Position numbers and translations under genes: made by a program
Assembly (NCBI GenBank): GCA_964584785.1
Contig: CAZPBY010000035.1
Span: 1-64,000, forward strand
Length of the DNA stretch: 64,000 nucleotides
Source: JAHFTY01 sp964584785
GTDB taxonomy: Bacteria > Acidobacteriota > Terriglobia > 20CM-2-55-15
Reading direction: 5' to 3'
Shown: piece after piece, positions 55,672-64,000 of the stretch
How positions within the stretch are numbered: the stretch's first letter is position 1
Layout of the letters: the number at the start of each line of letters is the position of its first letter
Notes under the pieces: generated by a model
Database searches by the model: none
Seen by the model: only the letters and a program-made list of their open reading frames with translations
Told to the model about the DNA's origin: nothing

Positions 55672-56598
55672 TCAGCGCCAACCTTCGAGCACTTTTCCAT
55701 TCAGCGATCGAAGGAAGGCGATGATCGCTCGTTTCTCTTCGGACGTGAAGTTTCGGGGCCGAATTTCAGGATCAAGGTATAGGTTCTGCCGGGCGCCGTC
55801 GGAATAGAAATCAATGACATCTTCCAAGGTCGCGAAACTGCCATCGTGCATATATGGCGCAGTGCGCGCGATTTCACGAAGAGTCGGAGTTTTGAAGGCG
55901 CCATCGTCGCGGGGAACACCGGAGACGCGGAAGCGGCCTTCATCGACGAGGCGGTCGCTCTGCCAGGCGACACCGGTGTTGTGGAATTGCTCATCGGTAA
56001 AATTCGGGCCGAGGTGACAGACCGCGCAACGGCCCTTACCGCGAAACAATTCCAGACCGGCTTTTTCCAAATCGTTCAAAAAACCGCGCTGGCCGCCAGC
56101 GTACCGGTCATAGCGCGAATCTCCGGAGCGAATGGTACGGACATAGCTGGCCAATGCTGCCGTCACATCCGCGGTTTTCATGCGGGTGCGCCGCTCCAAT
56201 TCCGTTTCTGTCAGACCGAGTTCGATAGGATTCGTGATGGGCTGCAGCGCTTGCTGCTCAAGCGATTGGGCGCGGCCATCCCAGAAGAATGACCGCCCGT
56301 AACCTCGATTGATCAGCGCCGGAGCATTCCGTGTTCCCACAGCGTCAAGGATCCCACGCGCGACTGCGCGGCCATCCGAGAACACACGCCGCGGATCGTG
56401 ACAGCTTGCGCACGCGAGCGTCCCATCGCGAGAGAGCCGCTTATCGAAAAACAGTTTCCGGCCCAACGTGACCTTGTCGCGCGTCAACGGATTCGTTTCC
56501 GGCACGGGCATGTACAAGTCGAGTCCCAGAGGAGGCGGAAGAACCGGAACGGTCCTTCCGCCGAACAAGCTCATCAGAAGAGCGAGCAGGAGCCTCAT
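55672..56598 (-). CDS. Di-haem cytochrome c peroxidase-like protein (MauG/CcpA family)
   Basis: A 308-residue exported protein. It has a signal peptide MRLLLALLMSLFGG, then two haem c sites, CASCH (with CASCHDPRRVFSDGRAVA) and CAVCH (with HLGPNFTDEQFHN). Typical family features include NRGYGRSFFWDGRAQSLEQQ and APYMHDGSFATLEDVIDFY. In the periplasm it would reduce peroxide or oxidise a partner. The gene follows the PD40 protein gene with 7 bases between, so the two probably share an mRNA. Confidence 0.88.
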   Translation of the reverse strand: MRLLLALLMSLFGGRTVPVLPPPLGLDLYMPVPETNPLTRDKVTLGRKLFFDKRLSRDGTLACASCHDPRRVFSDGRAVARGILDAVGTRNAPALINRGYGRSFFWDGRAQSLEQQALQPITNPIELGLTETELERRTRMKTADVTAALASYVRTIRSGDSRYDRYAGGQRGFLNDLEKAGLELFRGKGRCAVCHLGPNFTDEQFHNTGVAWQSDRLVDEGRFRVSGVPRDDGAFKTPTLREIARTAPYMHDGSFATLEDVIDFYSDGARQNLYLDPEIRPRNFTSEEKRAIIAFLRSLNGKVLEGWR

Positions 56599-56605
56599 CG
56601 TCCGT

Positions 56606-58687
56606 TCATTTCGCGGTCTTCAAAGCGGGCATGACGTTATCGAGAGAAAAAACCTCCCAACCGCCGGTTGTGTCCCCTGCGTTGAAGGCAAGGCGCGAAC
56701 CGTCTTTATTCAAGCTAAGCACGTAGATCGGAAAAGACCGCTCCAATCCCGTCAATTCGGGTTTGCCGCCGTCTTTCGAGATCCGCATGACCTTATACGA
56801 CGAGTCGAAAGCAACGAAGAGTATCCCGCCGCCGTCTTTCATCCACGCCAAGGATTTCTGAACATCGTGCCCACTGTAAAGCTCACGGTAATCGCTGCCG
56901 TCTATGGAGACGCTGGCAATGGTTCTCGTGGCGCCGTTTCGATCTCCGATCCTTAACGCAAGCTTCCGGCCATCATCGCTCAAGGCGAAGCCGGCAAGCG
57001 TTCCGGTTCCGGGCAGCGTGAAGATCGTCTTTTGTGAACCGTTCGTGAGATCAAAGGCAAGAATGCTGTCCAAACTTTGAACGTAAAGAGTTTTGTCATC
57101 CGGAGAAAGCTGTCCGATCGTGCTGTGGTTCGGCGAACGATCGAATGTCAGCACCGGCTTGAATTCGCCGGTCTTCACGTCCACGCGATAGATCGAATGT
57201 GTGCCGTTCTCGTTCTCGATCGTCTCCAAAAACCCTGTGCTGTCGCTCAACCAGCGCGCGGAACCCAGGACGATACCCGCGTGGGAGTAGATCTTTTCTT
57301 CACCGGTCTCGACCGAATGGACGACCCGAATCATTTCGGATTGGCGCCCGAGAAATGACGTCGATTTGCCCCGCGCTCTTTGCAAAGCGATGAATTTGCC
57401 GTCCGGGGACCAGGACGGCCCAAGACCGATAAGAGGTTCGCGGGCGGGCGCGGAATTCCGAAGTCTTGCGCCGTCCGGTTGCATGTCCACGACAGAAGTT
57501 TGCTCACCGCCACTACCCGCATCTTCACCGTAGTAATACGATCCGGAGCGCGTCATGCCGATAGGCCATCCGGCAAAGTTCCTCTTGACCAAAGATGCGG
57601 GACCAGCCGCCTTCCCGCCTTGCACTGGAACAGACCATAGATCGCGGTTGCCGTAACGATCACTGATGAACAGGATATGCCCCCCGTCGGGGGTCCAGAT
57701 CGGCGACGAATTAATGCCGGCGTCCTTCGTCAGTGCTGTTTCAGTAGAACCATCGGCGGCGAGAACGTATATGCGTACGCCCGTCGAATCCAATGAATGA
57801 TCCTCGGGACGCATTGGATGGCTTGGGTTGTTGACGACTGTCGCATACGCAATATATCTCCCGTCCGGCGACAAGCTGGCCCTCTCGGGAAAACGCCACT
57901 CCAACGACTTGAGCACTTTGATTGTTCCATCCGCCACGGAAACCCATCCCAGTTGCCAGGTTTGATCCCTTTTCCGGATGACGATCAGGATGGACTTTCC
58001 ATCGGGCGCCCAGGCTAGAGGATCCACATAGTCGTATTCCTCCTTACCCGGAATCAGAATGCGCGGTTTGCTGCCAACTTGGTTCGCGATGAGACGAACC
58101 TCGCTGTTCACGCCGTACCACGCATAGACAACCTGGCGTTGATCGGGCGACAGGATCGTGCATCCGACTTCGGTATTGGCATCGTCGCCGTCCACCAGCC
58201 ACTTGATTTGGCCGCTCGCGACATCGCGGACACCGATGCCGCTTCGATCACTGTCAGCGATACCCATGAACCGTCCGTCGGAAGTAATCGAAGCAGGAAA
58301 TTCATCTGCTGCGAACACATGGCGTACTGACGGCGTGTCCGAGGATCGTATGCCCTCAAGAGCGGCCAGATGCCGGCGGGCTTCCGCGACCATTTCCGTT
58401 TGATCCGCATAACGCGCGACAACGGCTTCATACGCGGTGCGCGCTTCCCGCTGGCCGAGTTTCTCGCGACAGATTCCGAGGTGAAGTTGCGACCGAGCCG
58501 CGATATTGGCCGGCGTGCCCTTGTCTTGAATGAGCTTCGAGTACGTCATGATTGCCTCGTTGCAATTTCCCTCAACTTCTTCCTGATGAAGCGCGGCGCC
58601 CAGCGTCAGCTCGGGCGAATTCGTTTTCTGGCCAAATGCAACAAGCGTGGTTGCGAGTACTGCTGCACAAATTATTTTGTATCTCAT
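56606..58687 (-). CDS. Secreted TPR-like plus TolB/PD40 propeller protein
   Basis: A 693-residue exported protein with a signal peptide MRYKIICAAVLATTLVAFG and a good Shine-Dalgarno. Residues about 30-110 look like a tetratricopeptide-like helical part (NCNEAIMTYSKLIQDKGTPA, then LGICREKLGQREARTAYEAV). The remainder is a PD40 propeller (DGKSILIVIRKRDQTW, FISDRYGNRDLWSVPVQGG). It resembles the extracytoplasmic part of the kinase-propeller proteins without the kinase. It precedes the peroxidase gene with 7 bases between. Confidence 0.78.
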   Translation of the reverse strand: MRYKIICAAVLATTLVAFGQKTNSPELTLGAALHQEEVEGNCNEAIMTYSKLIQDKGTPANIAARSQLHLGICREKLGQREARTAYEAVVARYADQTEMVAEARRHLAALEGIRSSDTPSVRHVFAADEFPASITSDGRFMGIADSDRSGIGVRDVASGQIKWLVDGDDANTEVGCTILSPDQRQVVYAWYGVNSEVRLIANQVGSKPRILIPGKEEYDYVDPLAWAPDGKSILIVIRKRDQTWQLGWVSVADGTIKVLKSLEWRFPERASLSPDGRYIAYATVVNNPSHPMRPEDHSLDSTGVRIYVLAADGSTETALTKDAGINSSPIWTPDGGHILFISDRYGNRDLWSVPVQGGKAAGPASLVKRNFAGWPIGMTRSGSYYYGEDAGSGGEQTSVVDMQPDGARLRNSAPAREPLIGLGPSWSPDGKFIALQRARGKSTSFLGRQSEMIRVVHSVETGEEKIYSHAGIVLGSARWLSDSTGFLETIENENGTHSIYRVDVKTGEFKPVLTFDRSPNHSTIGQLSPDDKTLYVQSLDSILAFDLTNGSQKTIFTLPGTGTLAGFALSDDGRKLALRIGDRNGATRTIASVSIDGSDYRELYSGHDVQKSLAWMKDGGGILFVAFDSSYKVMRISKDGGKPELTGLERSFPIYVLSLNKDGSRLAFNAGDTTGGWEVFSLDNVMPALKTAK

Positions 58688-58759
58688 GTGAATTTCACCT
58701 CAGCGCCGCAGTGTGGCCGAAGTCGTTAGTTGTTGCTTCATGACTGGTTCAAGCGCATT

Positions 58760-59446
58760 TCAAGATTCGTTCATATCGAATCGGTATCCCGAGCCGCGCA
58801 CGCTCACGATGTGCCGCGGATTCCGAGAATCACGCTCGATCTTGGCCCGAAGATTGTTAATGTGCGTGTAGATCACGCGATCCGTGAGGAAGACATCCTT
58901 TCCCCAGCCTTCGTGGAGCAGCCGATCGAGCGAAAGCACCTCGCCTCGATTTTCGATGAGCACATGAAGGAGTTTGAATTCGGCCGGCGTCAACTCGACG
59001 ATGCGTCCGCCGCGACGAACCTCGTGCCGCGAGAAATCGACGTGCACATCCGCAAATTGAAATGTCTTTCCAATCGCGGGCCGCGACGCGCGACGCAAGA
59101 CGGCTTGAATGCGGGCGATGAGTTCGCCGGGACTGAACGGCTTGGTGACGTAATCGTCAGCGCCAAGACCCAGTCCCATGATCTTGTCGTGCTCCTGGCC
59201 GCGCGCCGTGAGCAGGATGATCGGCGTGCGGGATCCGGAAGCGCGGAGTTCGCGGCAAATCGTGAATCCATCTTTGCCCGGCAGCATCACATCCAAGAGA
59301 ATGAGATCGAAGACGCCGGCGCCTGCTTTCGACGATGCCGCGTTTCCATCACTGGCCACTTCAACGTCGTAGCCTTCTGCTTGCAAGTCGTCCTGCAAAC
59401 CGATCGCGATGGTTGGCTCATCTTCGACGACCAATATTCGCGTCAT
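58760..59446 (-). CDS. OmpR-family response regulator
   Basis: A 228-residue regulator with a receiver (RILVVEDEPTIAIGL; phospho-acceptor in LILLDVMLPGKDG; switch ILLTARG; Lys in DDYVTKPFSPGEL) and a winged-helix domain (LTPAEFKLLHVLIENRGEVL, then HINNLRAKIERDS). The start ATG overlaps the stop of the sensor gene (ATGA), so it follows the kinase gene in the mRNA. Probable targets include the downstream propeller/peroxidase pair, inferred from neighbourhood. Confidence 0.9.
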   Translation of the reverse strand: MTRILVVEDEPTIAIGLQDDLQAEGYDVEVASDGNAASSKAGAGVFDLILLDVMLPGKDGFTICRELRASGSRTPIILLTARGQEHDKIMGLGLGADDYVTKPFSPGELIARIQAVLRRASRPAIGKTFQFADVHVDFSRHEVRRGGRIVELTPAEFKLLHVLIENRGEVLSLDRLLHEGWGKDVFLTDRVIYTHINNLRAKIERDSRNPRHIVSVRGSGYRFDMNES

Positions 59447-61317
59447 TGCGAACCTCGCAAACACAGCGAAAAGGTACTGCCTTCGCCTTCGCGGCTCTCG
59501 ACATGAACTTCACCTTCATGCGCGGATACGATGTGCTGCACAAGACTCAACCCGAGGCCGGCGCCTTTCACTTCCCCGGCCAATGCTCCGCCGCGGTAAA
59601 ACTTTTCAAAGATCTGGCGCTGCTCGCGCGCGGGAATGCCGATGCCGTGATCGCGCACACGTACCCGGACGCCACCATTCGCGGCTTCCGCATCCAGCCA
59701 CACGTCCTTCGATGTGGGCGAATATTTGCACGCGTTGTCTAAAAGATTTCGTAGCGCCGTGGAAAGCGCTTCGCGATCGCCGGAAATGGCCGGCAGGTCC
59801 TTTGGAATTTCGGCTTGCAAGAGGTGTCCAGACCTCGAAGCTTCAACTTGAAAGTCCTCAGCCACACTGCGCAACCATGCCGCTGTATCCAGGGGCTCGA
59901 ACTGATACTGTTTGCCGCCTGCGTCCATCCGCGAAAAATCCAGAATGTTTTCCACCAATCGCGCGAGCCGCTCACTTTCCCGCACGATCAACTCGTAATA
60001 CTGATGGCGTTTGGATTCGTCTGTGATTCGATCGCGCGCCAGCATCTCTCCCAATTGACGGATTCCCGTCAGCGGGGACCGGAACTCGTGCGACACCGTG
60101 GAGACAAACTCCGATTTCATACGCGCCACTTCAAGCTCCCGCCGGACCGTCCGCGCGATGAAATAACCTCCCGACAGGAGTGACAGCACCACCAACGACA
60201 ACATGCCGAGATAGAAGTTTGTCCTCCGATTCATCGCCGCATAAAAGCCGGCGGCATCCTTCGGTTCGACCGCGATGTTCCAGGAAAGACCCGCCGCATT
60301 GAAGGTTCGCGCACTGGCAGGCCCGGCGCCATCACGCGGAACGGAATACAGAACGTCGCCGTTTGCGGAAATATGCACGATGCGCACATCGGAATTCGCC
60401 GTACTGAACACCTGTGGCCATACGTGGGTTTCCAGAAACTTCGAACTGGCGATCAGGACCGCAAAAGGCGTTTCGCTCCGGAAGGCGGTATAAACCTCGC
60501 CTTCGCTTCGAAAAACTCGGGAAGAGGATGAGAGTGCAGCCTCGACGGCTTCCGCGAGACGCAGTCGGATGTCCGCCTCATTATTTTCACCGACCCGCTT
60601 GTGGATTTCGGCTGAATAGTAAAGATAACGCGCCTTTTCGAGCCTCCAACGGCCTTCAGTGAGATTCCGCAGAAACGCTTTGGCGGCGCCTTCATCGATC
60701 GCGGTGAGCTCAAAACCGGCTACCAGATCGGCCGGCAATGAACCGATTCGGCCGCCGGAACTCTCGACTCTCCGCCACAAGCGGACAGCCTCGCTCGCAC
60801 GACCGACCTTGTTCAACAACCGAGCCAGGCGGTGTTGGATTTCAGGCGTCATGGCCGGACGCGCTTTTGGCAATAGATCGCGGTAAGCGGCAATCACGAG
60901 TTCAGGCGATTCCTGCGATTCGAGTCGTTCGATGCGACTGAGATCCGGATCCGTCTGCACCATTTCGTAAGAGGCGCCGAGTTCGTACGGAAGACTATTC
61001 GGCGGATAGACTTGGAGCTTGTCACTACGACGTTCGACATAAACCCAGGAGGCGTCGTTGGGAAAACCTCGGAGAGACTTCTCGGGCTGCAAATCGTCAT
61101 TCACGATCGACTGGAGCCTTTCGAGTCGGTCGGCGAAACCGTGTATTAGGACGTCCGCATCGCGGTCCAACTGGTCTCGAAGCTGCCTTTCACCCGTTCG
61201 TTTTTCCTCCCAAAGCGCGCGCGCTCCAAAGACGGCCAATAACAATCCGGGTGCAAAAATCGTTAAGACGAAAACAGTGAGCAGTTTCTGTGCTGGAGAG
61301 AACGATTTCCGGGGCAT
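59443..61317 (-). CDS. Membrane sensor histidine kinase
   Basis: A 624-residue protein: TM1 (LLTVFVLTIFAPGLLLAVFG), a periplasmic sensor region of about 330 residues, TM2 (LGMLSLVVLSLLSGGYFI), HisKA with His in VSTVSHEFRSPLTGIRQL, HATPase with N-box LLDNACKYSP, G1 DHGIGIP and GAGLGLSLV. No HAMP seen; the helix leads straight to the dimerisation region. The start was set at the second Met. The signal is unknown. Paired with the OmpR-type regulator downstream. Confidence 0.88.
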   Translation of the reverse strand: MPRKSFSPAQKLLTVFVLTIFAPGLLLAVFGARALWEEKRTGERQLRDQLDRDADVLIHGFADRLERLQSIVNDDLQPEKSLRGFPNDASWVYVERRSDKLQVYPPNSLPYELGASYEMVQTDPDLSRIERLESQESPELVIAAYRDLLPKARPAMTPEIQHRLARLLNKVGRASEAVRLWRRVESSGGRIGSLPADLVAGFELTAIDEGAAKAFLRNLTEGRWRLEKARYLYYSAEIHKRVGENNEADIRLRLAEAVEAALSSSSRVFRSEGEVYTAFRSETPFAVLIASSKFLETHVWPQVFSTANSDVRIVHISANGDVLYSVPRDGAGPASARTFNAAGLSWNIAVEPKDAAGFYAAMNRRTNFYLGMLSLVVLSLLSGGYFIARTVRRELEVARMKSEFVSTVSHEFRSPLTGIRQLGEMLARDRITDESKRHQYYELIVRESERLARLVENILDFSRMDAGGKQYQFEPLDTAAWLRSVAEDFQVEASRSGHLLQAEIPKDLPAISGDREALSTALRNLLDNACKYSPTSKDVWLDAEAANGGVRVRVRDHGIGIPAREQRQIFEKFYRGGALAGEVKGAGLGLSLVQHIVSAHEGEVHVESREGEGSTFSLCLRGSQ

Positions 61318-61412
61318 GCGTACAACCACGCGAAATTTACCATGTCACCGTTCCGGCGCAGTTCAAGATTCGTTCAAGACGTGTATGCTTCTGAGAATAT
61401 GTTTCCAGTTAA

Positions 61413-61545
61413 ATGAATATGTGTTGGTTTGACCGGACCTTTCCCATCGACTTACCGTCCTGGATGTTTCCGAACGTCGTGGAGCGCCTTAGGGGCACGC
61501 CTGGCCGCCTTGAAGAACGACTTCGCGACATCCCGATGGCTGCCG
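61413..61545 (+). pseudogene. DinB-family N-terminal fragment
   Basis: Reads MNMCWFDRTFPIDLPSWMF, then PNVVERLRGTPGRLEERL, typical of the start of a DinB-like four-helix protein. After about 44 codons the sequence no longer fits. The 3' part is replaced by other remnants. Probably dead. Confidence 0.65.
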
Positions 61546-61559
61546 TTATTCGCCGTAAA

Positions 61560-61690
61560 GACGCTTATGGCGGCAATTCACCCTGCCAACGCGACAACGA
61601 AAATCCTTCGCTGCCTCGGCCTGCCTTCGCGCGCACCGCCACTCGCCCCGGTTGTTGCCGTCGCCGAACCGCAAGACTTTTTCTGGCCCA
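61560..61690 (+). pseudogene. Possible IS91-type transposase tail
   Basis: Reads KILRCLGLPSRAPPLAPVVA followed by VAEPQDFFWP. The R-C-L-G-L-P-x-x-x-P-P-x-x-P block resembles the extreme C-terminus of IS91/Y1-type transposases. It is only about 40 residues long. If correct, it is a trace of a transposon that rearranged this strip. Confidence 0.35.
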
Positions 61691-61711
61691 ATCGGGTATC
61701 GGTGTATCCCG

Positions 61712-61917
61712 AATTCCGGCTGGCTCGTCGTGGCCGGTTCTCGCGCACAGTTTAAGGGAACGGAAAGGTGAACGGGGTGGGTAACTACGGGTTTATCCTA
61801 ACCGCCATCGGAGAGGGTTCCGCAGGCGTTGTCTACGACAACCAACTGAACGCTTCCGAAACCGCCGATCCAACGACAATCATCGGCGGAGGTTCGATCT
61901 TCATTCGCAAATTGCTA
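61712..61917 (+). pseudogene. Fragment of secreted-protein C-terminus
   Basis: Reads WLVVAGSRAQFKGT, then after a frame change near 61763 VNGVGNYGFILTAI, then VVYDNQLNASETADPTTII. This order is known from the C-terminal domain of large secreted proteins (metal- or ice-binding-like, role unknown). Part of the middle is deleted. Dead fragment. Confidence 0.6.
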
Positions 61918-62052
61918 ACGCTGTCAGTTCGAGTAACTCTAGTTGGATGGAATGCAGAGGTCGTGCGGTTGGCAACACCTCTGCCCAGGAAACGTGTTGT
62001 CGACTCCTATGTGATCAATTACAGAGGCGGCGGTCCGGCTGCATGATTGTAA

Positions 62053-62127
<75 letters not shown>

Positions 62128-62181
62128 ATTGGTGGGGACCCGACAACGTTAGCGAAAGATCGGGATGGTTTCAACCGAGAA

Positions 62182-62811
62182 TCAGGGTTCCAGTGGGCGA
62201 TCGAGGACGATCTCCAGTGTGGTGCCCGGCTGCAGGACGACGTCTTTGCCACGGGTCAACAGCACCGTTGCGGCGCCGATCGCACCGCCCGCTGCGGCGC
62301 CCACGCCTGCGCCTTTCGCGCTTCGCGCGCCGATCCCGCCAAGGACGCCGACCGTTGCCGCCGTCGTCGCAACTGTTCCGGCATCCTCGCCTTTGCTCGA
62401 TTCTCCTTCGATTCCCGTTTCACCTTTTCGTGTGCCGGCTCCGCCAACGCTGCCCAGCGTGGCGTAAAGCGGGAGAGTGATTCCGCTCGGAAGAATGATT
62501 TCCTGGAATGAAATCGTCAGCTCGGCTTTTCCTTTGACTCTTCCGGGCCGGCCGACTTCAGTGATCTTGCCCTTCACGTGCGATCCCACCGGAATAACGA
62601 TCTTGTTGTTCACCGTAATGGGGAACGTTGTCCGTGCGTAGACCCCGTCGCCGTCTTTAGCCGTTTTTGTCGAAACGCTGTTGATCATCGCAACCGCGAT
62701 CGTCGTTCCGGCGGGAACGATCACCGCCGGCATGATTTTGGCATCCTCTGCGACCTGCAGGTTCTTCGGACCGCCCTGGATCATCAGCGCAAGCATGAGC
62801 ATTTGAAGCAT
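62182..62811 (-). CDS. Secreted/membrane-anchored VirB10-like beta-domain protein
   Basis: A 209-residue protein. The N-terminus MLQMLMLALMIQGG is a short hydrophobic leader. The domain PAGTTIAVAMINSVSTKTAK, then IVIPVGSHVKGKITEVGR, with KAELTISFQEIILPSG resembles the beta-domain of TrbI/VirB10 proteins, though no other transfer genes are present. A glycine-alanine-rich stretch (GVGAAAGGAIGAATV) might insert in the membrane. Start at ATG 62811 (GTG at 62817 is possible). It follows rdgB. Confidence 0.5.
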   Translation of the reverse strand: MLQMLMLALMIQGGPKNLQVAEDAKIMPAVIVPAGTTIAVAMINSVSTKTAKDGDGVYARTTFPITVNNKIVIPVGSHVKGKITEVGRPGRVKGKAELTISFQEIILPSGITLPLYATLGSVGGAGTRKGETGIEGESSKGEDAGTVATTAATVGVLGGIGARSAKGAGVGAAAGGAIGAATVLLTRGKDVVLQPGTTLEIVLDRPLEP

Positions 62812-62842
62812 GATCACGTATCCTCTCTTTAAACAATACTGT

Positions 62843-63439
62843 CTACAGACGGTTCTGCACAGCAAAATGTCTCAAATGTCGCGCCAATTCCCGCAGGGCG
62901 CAGCCCCGATGGCTGACGCGATTCTTTTCGTCGATTGTCAGTTCGGCCATCGTGCGGCGAAATTCGGGAATATAGAAGATGGGATCGTAACCGAAACCGT
63001 TGACGCCGCGGGGTTCGCTCGAAATGCGTCCTTCGATGCGGCCTTCAACGGTCCACAGGATTTGTCCCTGTTGTGCGAGAGCGAGCGCGCAGATGAATCG
63101 AGCAGTTCTTTCAATTTCGACCACACCGTTCATTTCTCGAAGGACACGGGCAATCCGATCGGCATCGGAATCGGCATACCGTTTCGAAAACACGCCGGGC
63201 CGGCCGTCGAGTGCGTCGATGCACAGGCCGGAATCGTCGGACAAAACCAGGTCGCCGACATGCCGGCTAACGTGTCCGGCCTTTTGCCGCGCGCACTCGA
63301 TGAAGGTCGCCCCGGTTTCTTCGATCGTGTCGAGTCCCGCCGGAATGGGTGCGACTTCCCACTCACGCAAATCCGCCAGTGCCGACTGAACTTCAAATAC
63401 TTTGTTCGGATTGTTCGTACCGAGAACGAGTCGTTTCAC
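62843..63439 (-). CDS. rdgB: XTP/dITP diphosphatase (RdgB/HAM1)
   Basis: A 198-residue cytoplasmic enzyme that removes non-canonical purine triphosphates. Motifs LVLGTNNPNKVFEVQ, LVLSDDSGLCIDALDGRPGV, GFGYDPIFYIPE and RVSHRGCALREL are all present; length is normal. It lies 9 bases after rph and has the usual order rph-rdgB. Confidence 0.94.
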   Translation of the reverse strand: MKRLVLGTNNPNKVFEVQSALADLREWEVAPIPAGLDTIEETGATFIECARQKAGHVSRHVGDLVLSDDSGLCIDALDGRPGVFSKRYADSDADRIARVLREMNGVVEIERTARFICALALAQQGQILWTVEGRIEGRISSEPRGVNGFGYDPIFYIPEFRRTMAELTIDEKNRVSHRGCALRELARHLRHFAVQNRL

Positions 63440-63448
63440 AATAACGTT

Positions 63449-64000
63449 TCACAAACCCAACGTCTTACGTTGAATCGCTATCAATTCCTGAATGCCTTTG
63501 CGGCCGAGGTCGAGCAGTTGATGGAGTACGTGTGGATTAAAAGGATTTCGTTCTGCGGTCCCCTGGATTTCGACGAACTCATCGGTATCGGTCATGACGA
63601 GATTGAAGTCCACATCCGCCGTCGAGTCTTCGGCGTAGTTCAAATCGAGCATCGGAACACCGCCGATCACCCCGACGCTCACCGCTGCAACGAAACTGCG
63701 AACAGGATTGTTCGTCAATGCGCCGGACTGACGAATCCGCTGGATCGCGAGGCACATCGCTACGAAGGCGCCGGTGATCGATGCGGTGCGAGTCCCGCCG
63801 TCGGCCTCGATGACGTCGCAATCCAGCCACAGCGTGCGTTCGCCGAGTTTGTTCAGGTCGATTGCCGTTCGGAGCGATCGTCCGATCAGACGCTGAATCT
63901 CCTGTGTGCGTCCCGACTTCTTGCCGGTCGTGGATTCGCGCGCGGTTCTTGTTCCCGTAGCGCGCGGGATCATCGAGTATTCGGAAGTAATCCAGCCCTT
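63449..64000 (-). CDS. rph: Ribonuclease PH (3' part; gene continues beyond window)
   Basis: The visible C-terminal 184 residues contain GWITSEYSMIPRATGTRTAR-type and IQRLIGRSLRTAIDL motifs and end DLGRKGIQELIAIQRKTLGL. RNase PH trims tRNA 3' ends by phosphorolysis; the full protein is about 240 residues, so the first part is outside the window (5' end beyond 64000). The ATG inside at 63973 is internal to the protein and is not the start. Confidence 0.94.
   Translation of the reverse strand, partial: KGWITSEYSMIPRATGTRTARESTTGKKSGRTQEIQRLIGRSLRTAIDLNKLGERTLWLDCDVIEADGGTRTASITGAFVAMCLAIQRIRQSGALTNNPVRSFVAAVSVGVIGGVPMLDLNYAEDSTADVDFNLVMTDTDEFVEIQGTAERNPFNPHVLHQLLDLGRKGIQELIAIQRKTLGL

Overview
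The window looks like chromosome of a soil-type member of the Acidobacteriota. This is inferred from family content: serine/threonine kinases fused to TolB/PD40 propellers, the sigma factor subfamily usually paired with them, an Oar-like TonB receptor, and many large secreted repeat proteins. No rRNA, complete integrase, complete transposase or CRISPR array was seen.

Layout. 1-9 kb: a hairpin repeat, a two-gene transporter operon (minus), a HigBA toxin-antitoxin pair with two operator palindromes, and two membrane kinase-propeller proteins. 9-26 kb: secreted proteins (thioester/prealbumin-like repeats, GH27 glycosidase, NHL-repeat protein, Oar-like receptor), an orphan ECF sigma factor and a first nucleotidyltransferase module. 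26-31.9 kb: an accessory patch with a broken sigma-like gene, a two-gene AAA-ATPase unit, two nucleotidyltransferase modules and an AT-rich stretch. 32-42.5 kb: a giant PI-PLC/Calx-beta/PKD protein coupled to a receiver-only regulator, a frameshifted GxxExxY gene between direct repeats, and a Reg_prop hybrid sensor kinase with its NarL-type regulator. 42.7-62.1 kb: a mosaic of cassettes and gene debris. The right edge (62.1-64 kb) is ordinary core: tRNA-Pro, rdgB and the 3' part of rph.

The main structural discovery is an array of five partial copies of the 3' end of tRNA-Pro (at 30.6, 42.8, 48.8, 54.6 and 55.0 kb), all in the same orientation as the intact tRNA-Pro at 62.05-62.13 kb. Each is joined to one of two conserved non-tRNA flanks. 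One flank reads, on the minus strand, as a short conserved peptide that I infer is the C-terminal tail of lost tyrosine integrases. This suggests repeated island insertion at one tRNA gene with loss of the integrases, leaving about 31 kb of stacked cassettes.

Four of the five nucleotidyltransferase modules in or next to this array lie directly against such a scar or its integrase-tail part, and the fifth lies about 300 bases from one. Each module is a short partner gene followed by a minimal nucleotidyltransferase, usually overlapping it. One module is duplicated at about 99% identity, and the second copy truncates a squalene-cyclase-like gene. These modules are probably toxin-antitoxin or defence-like cargo. 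That function is inference, not shown by the sequence.
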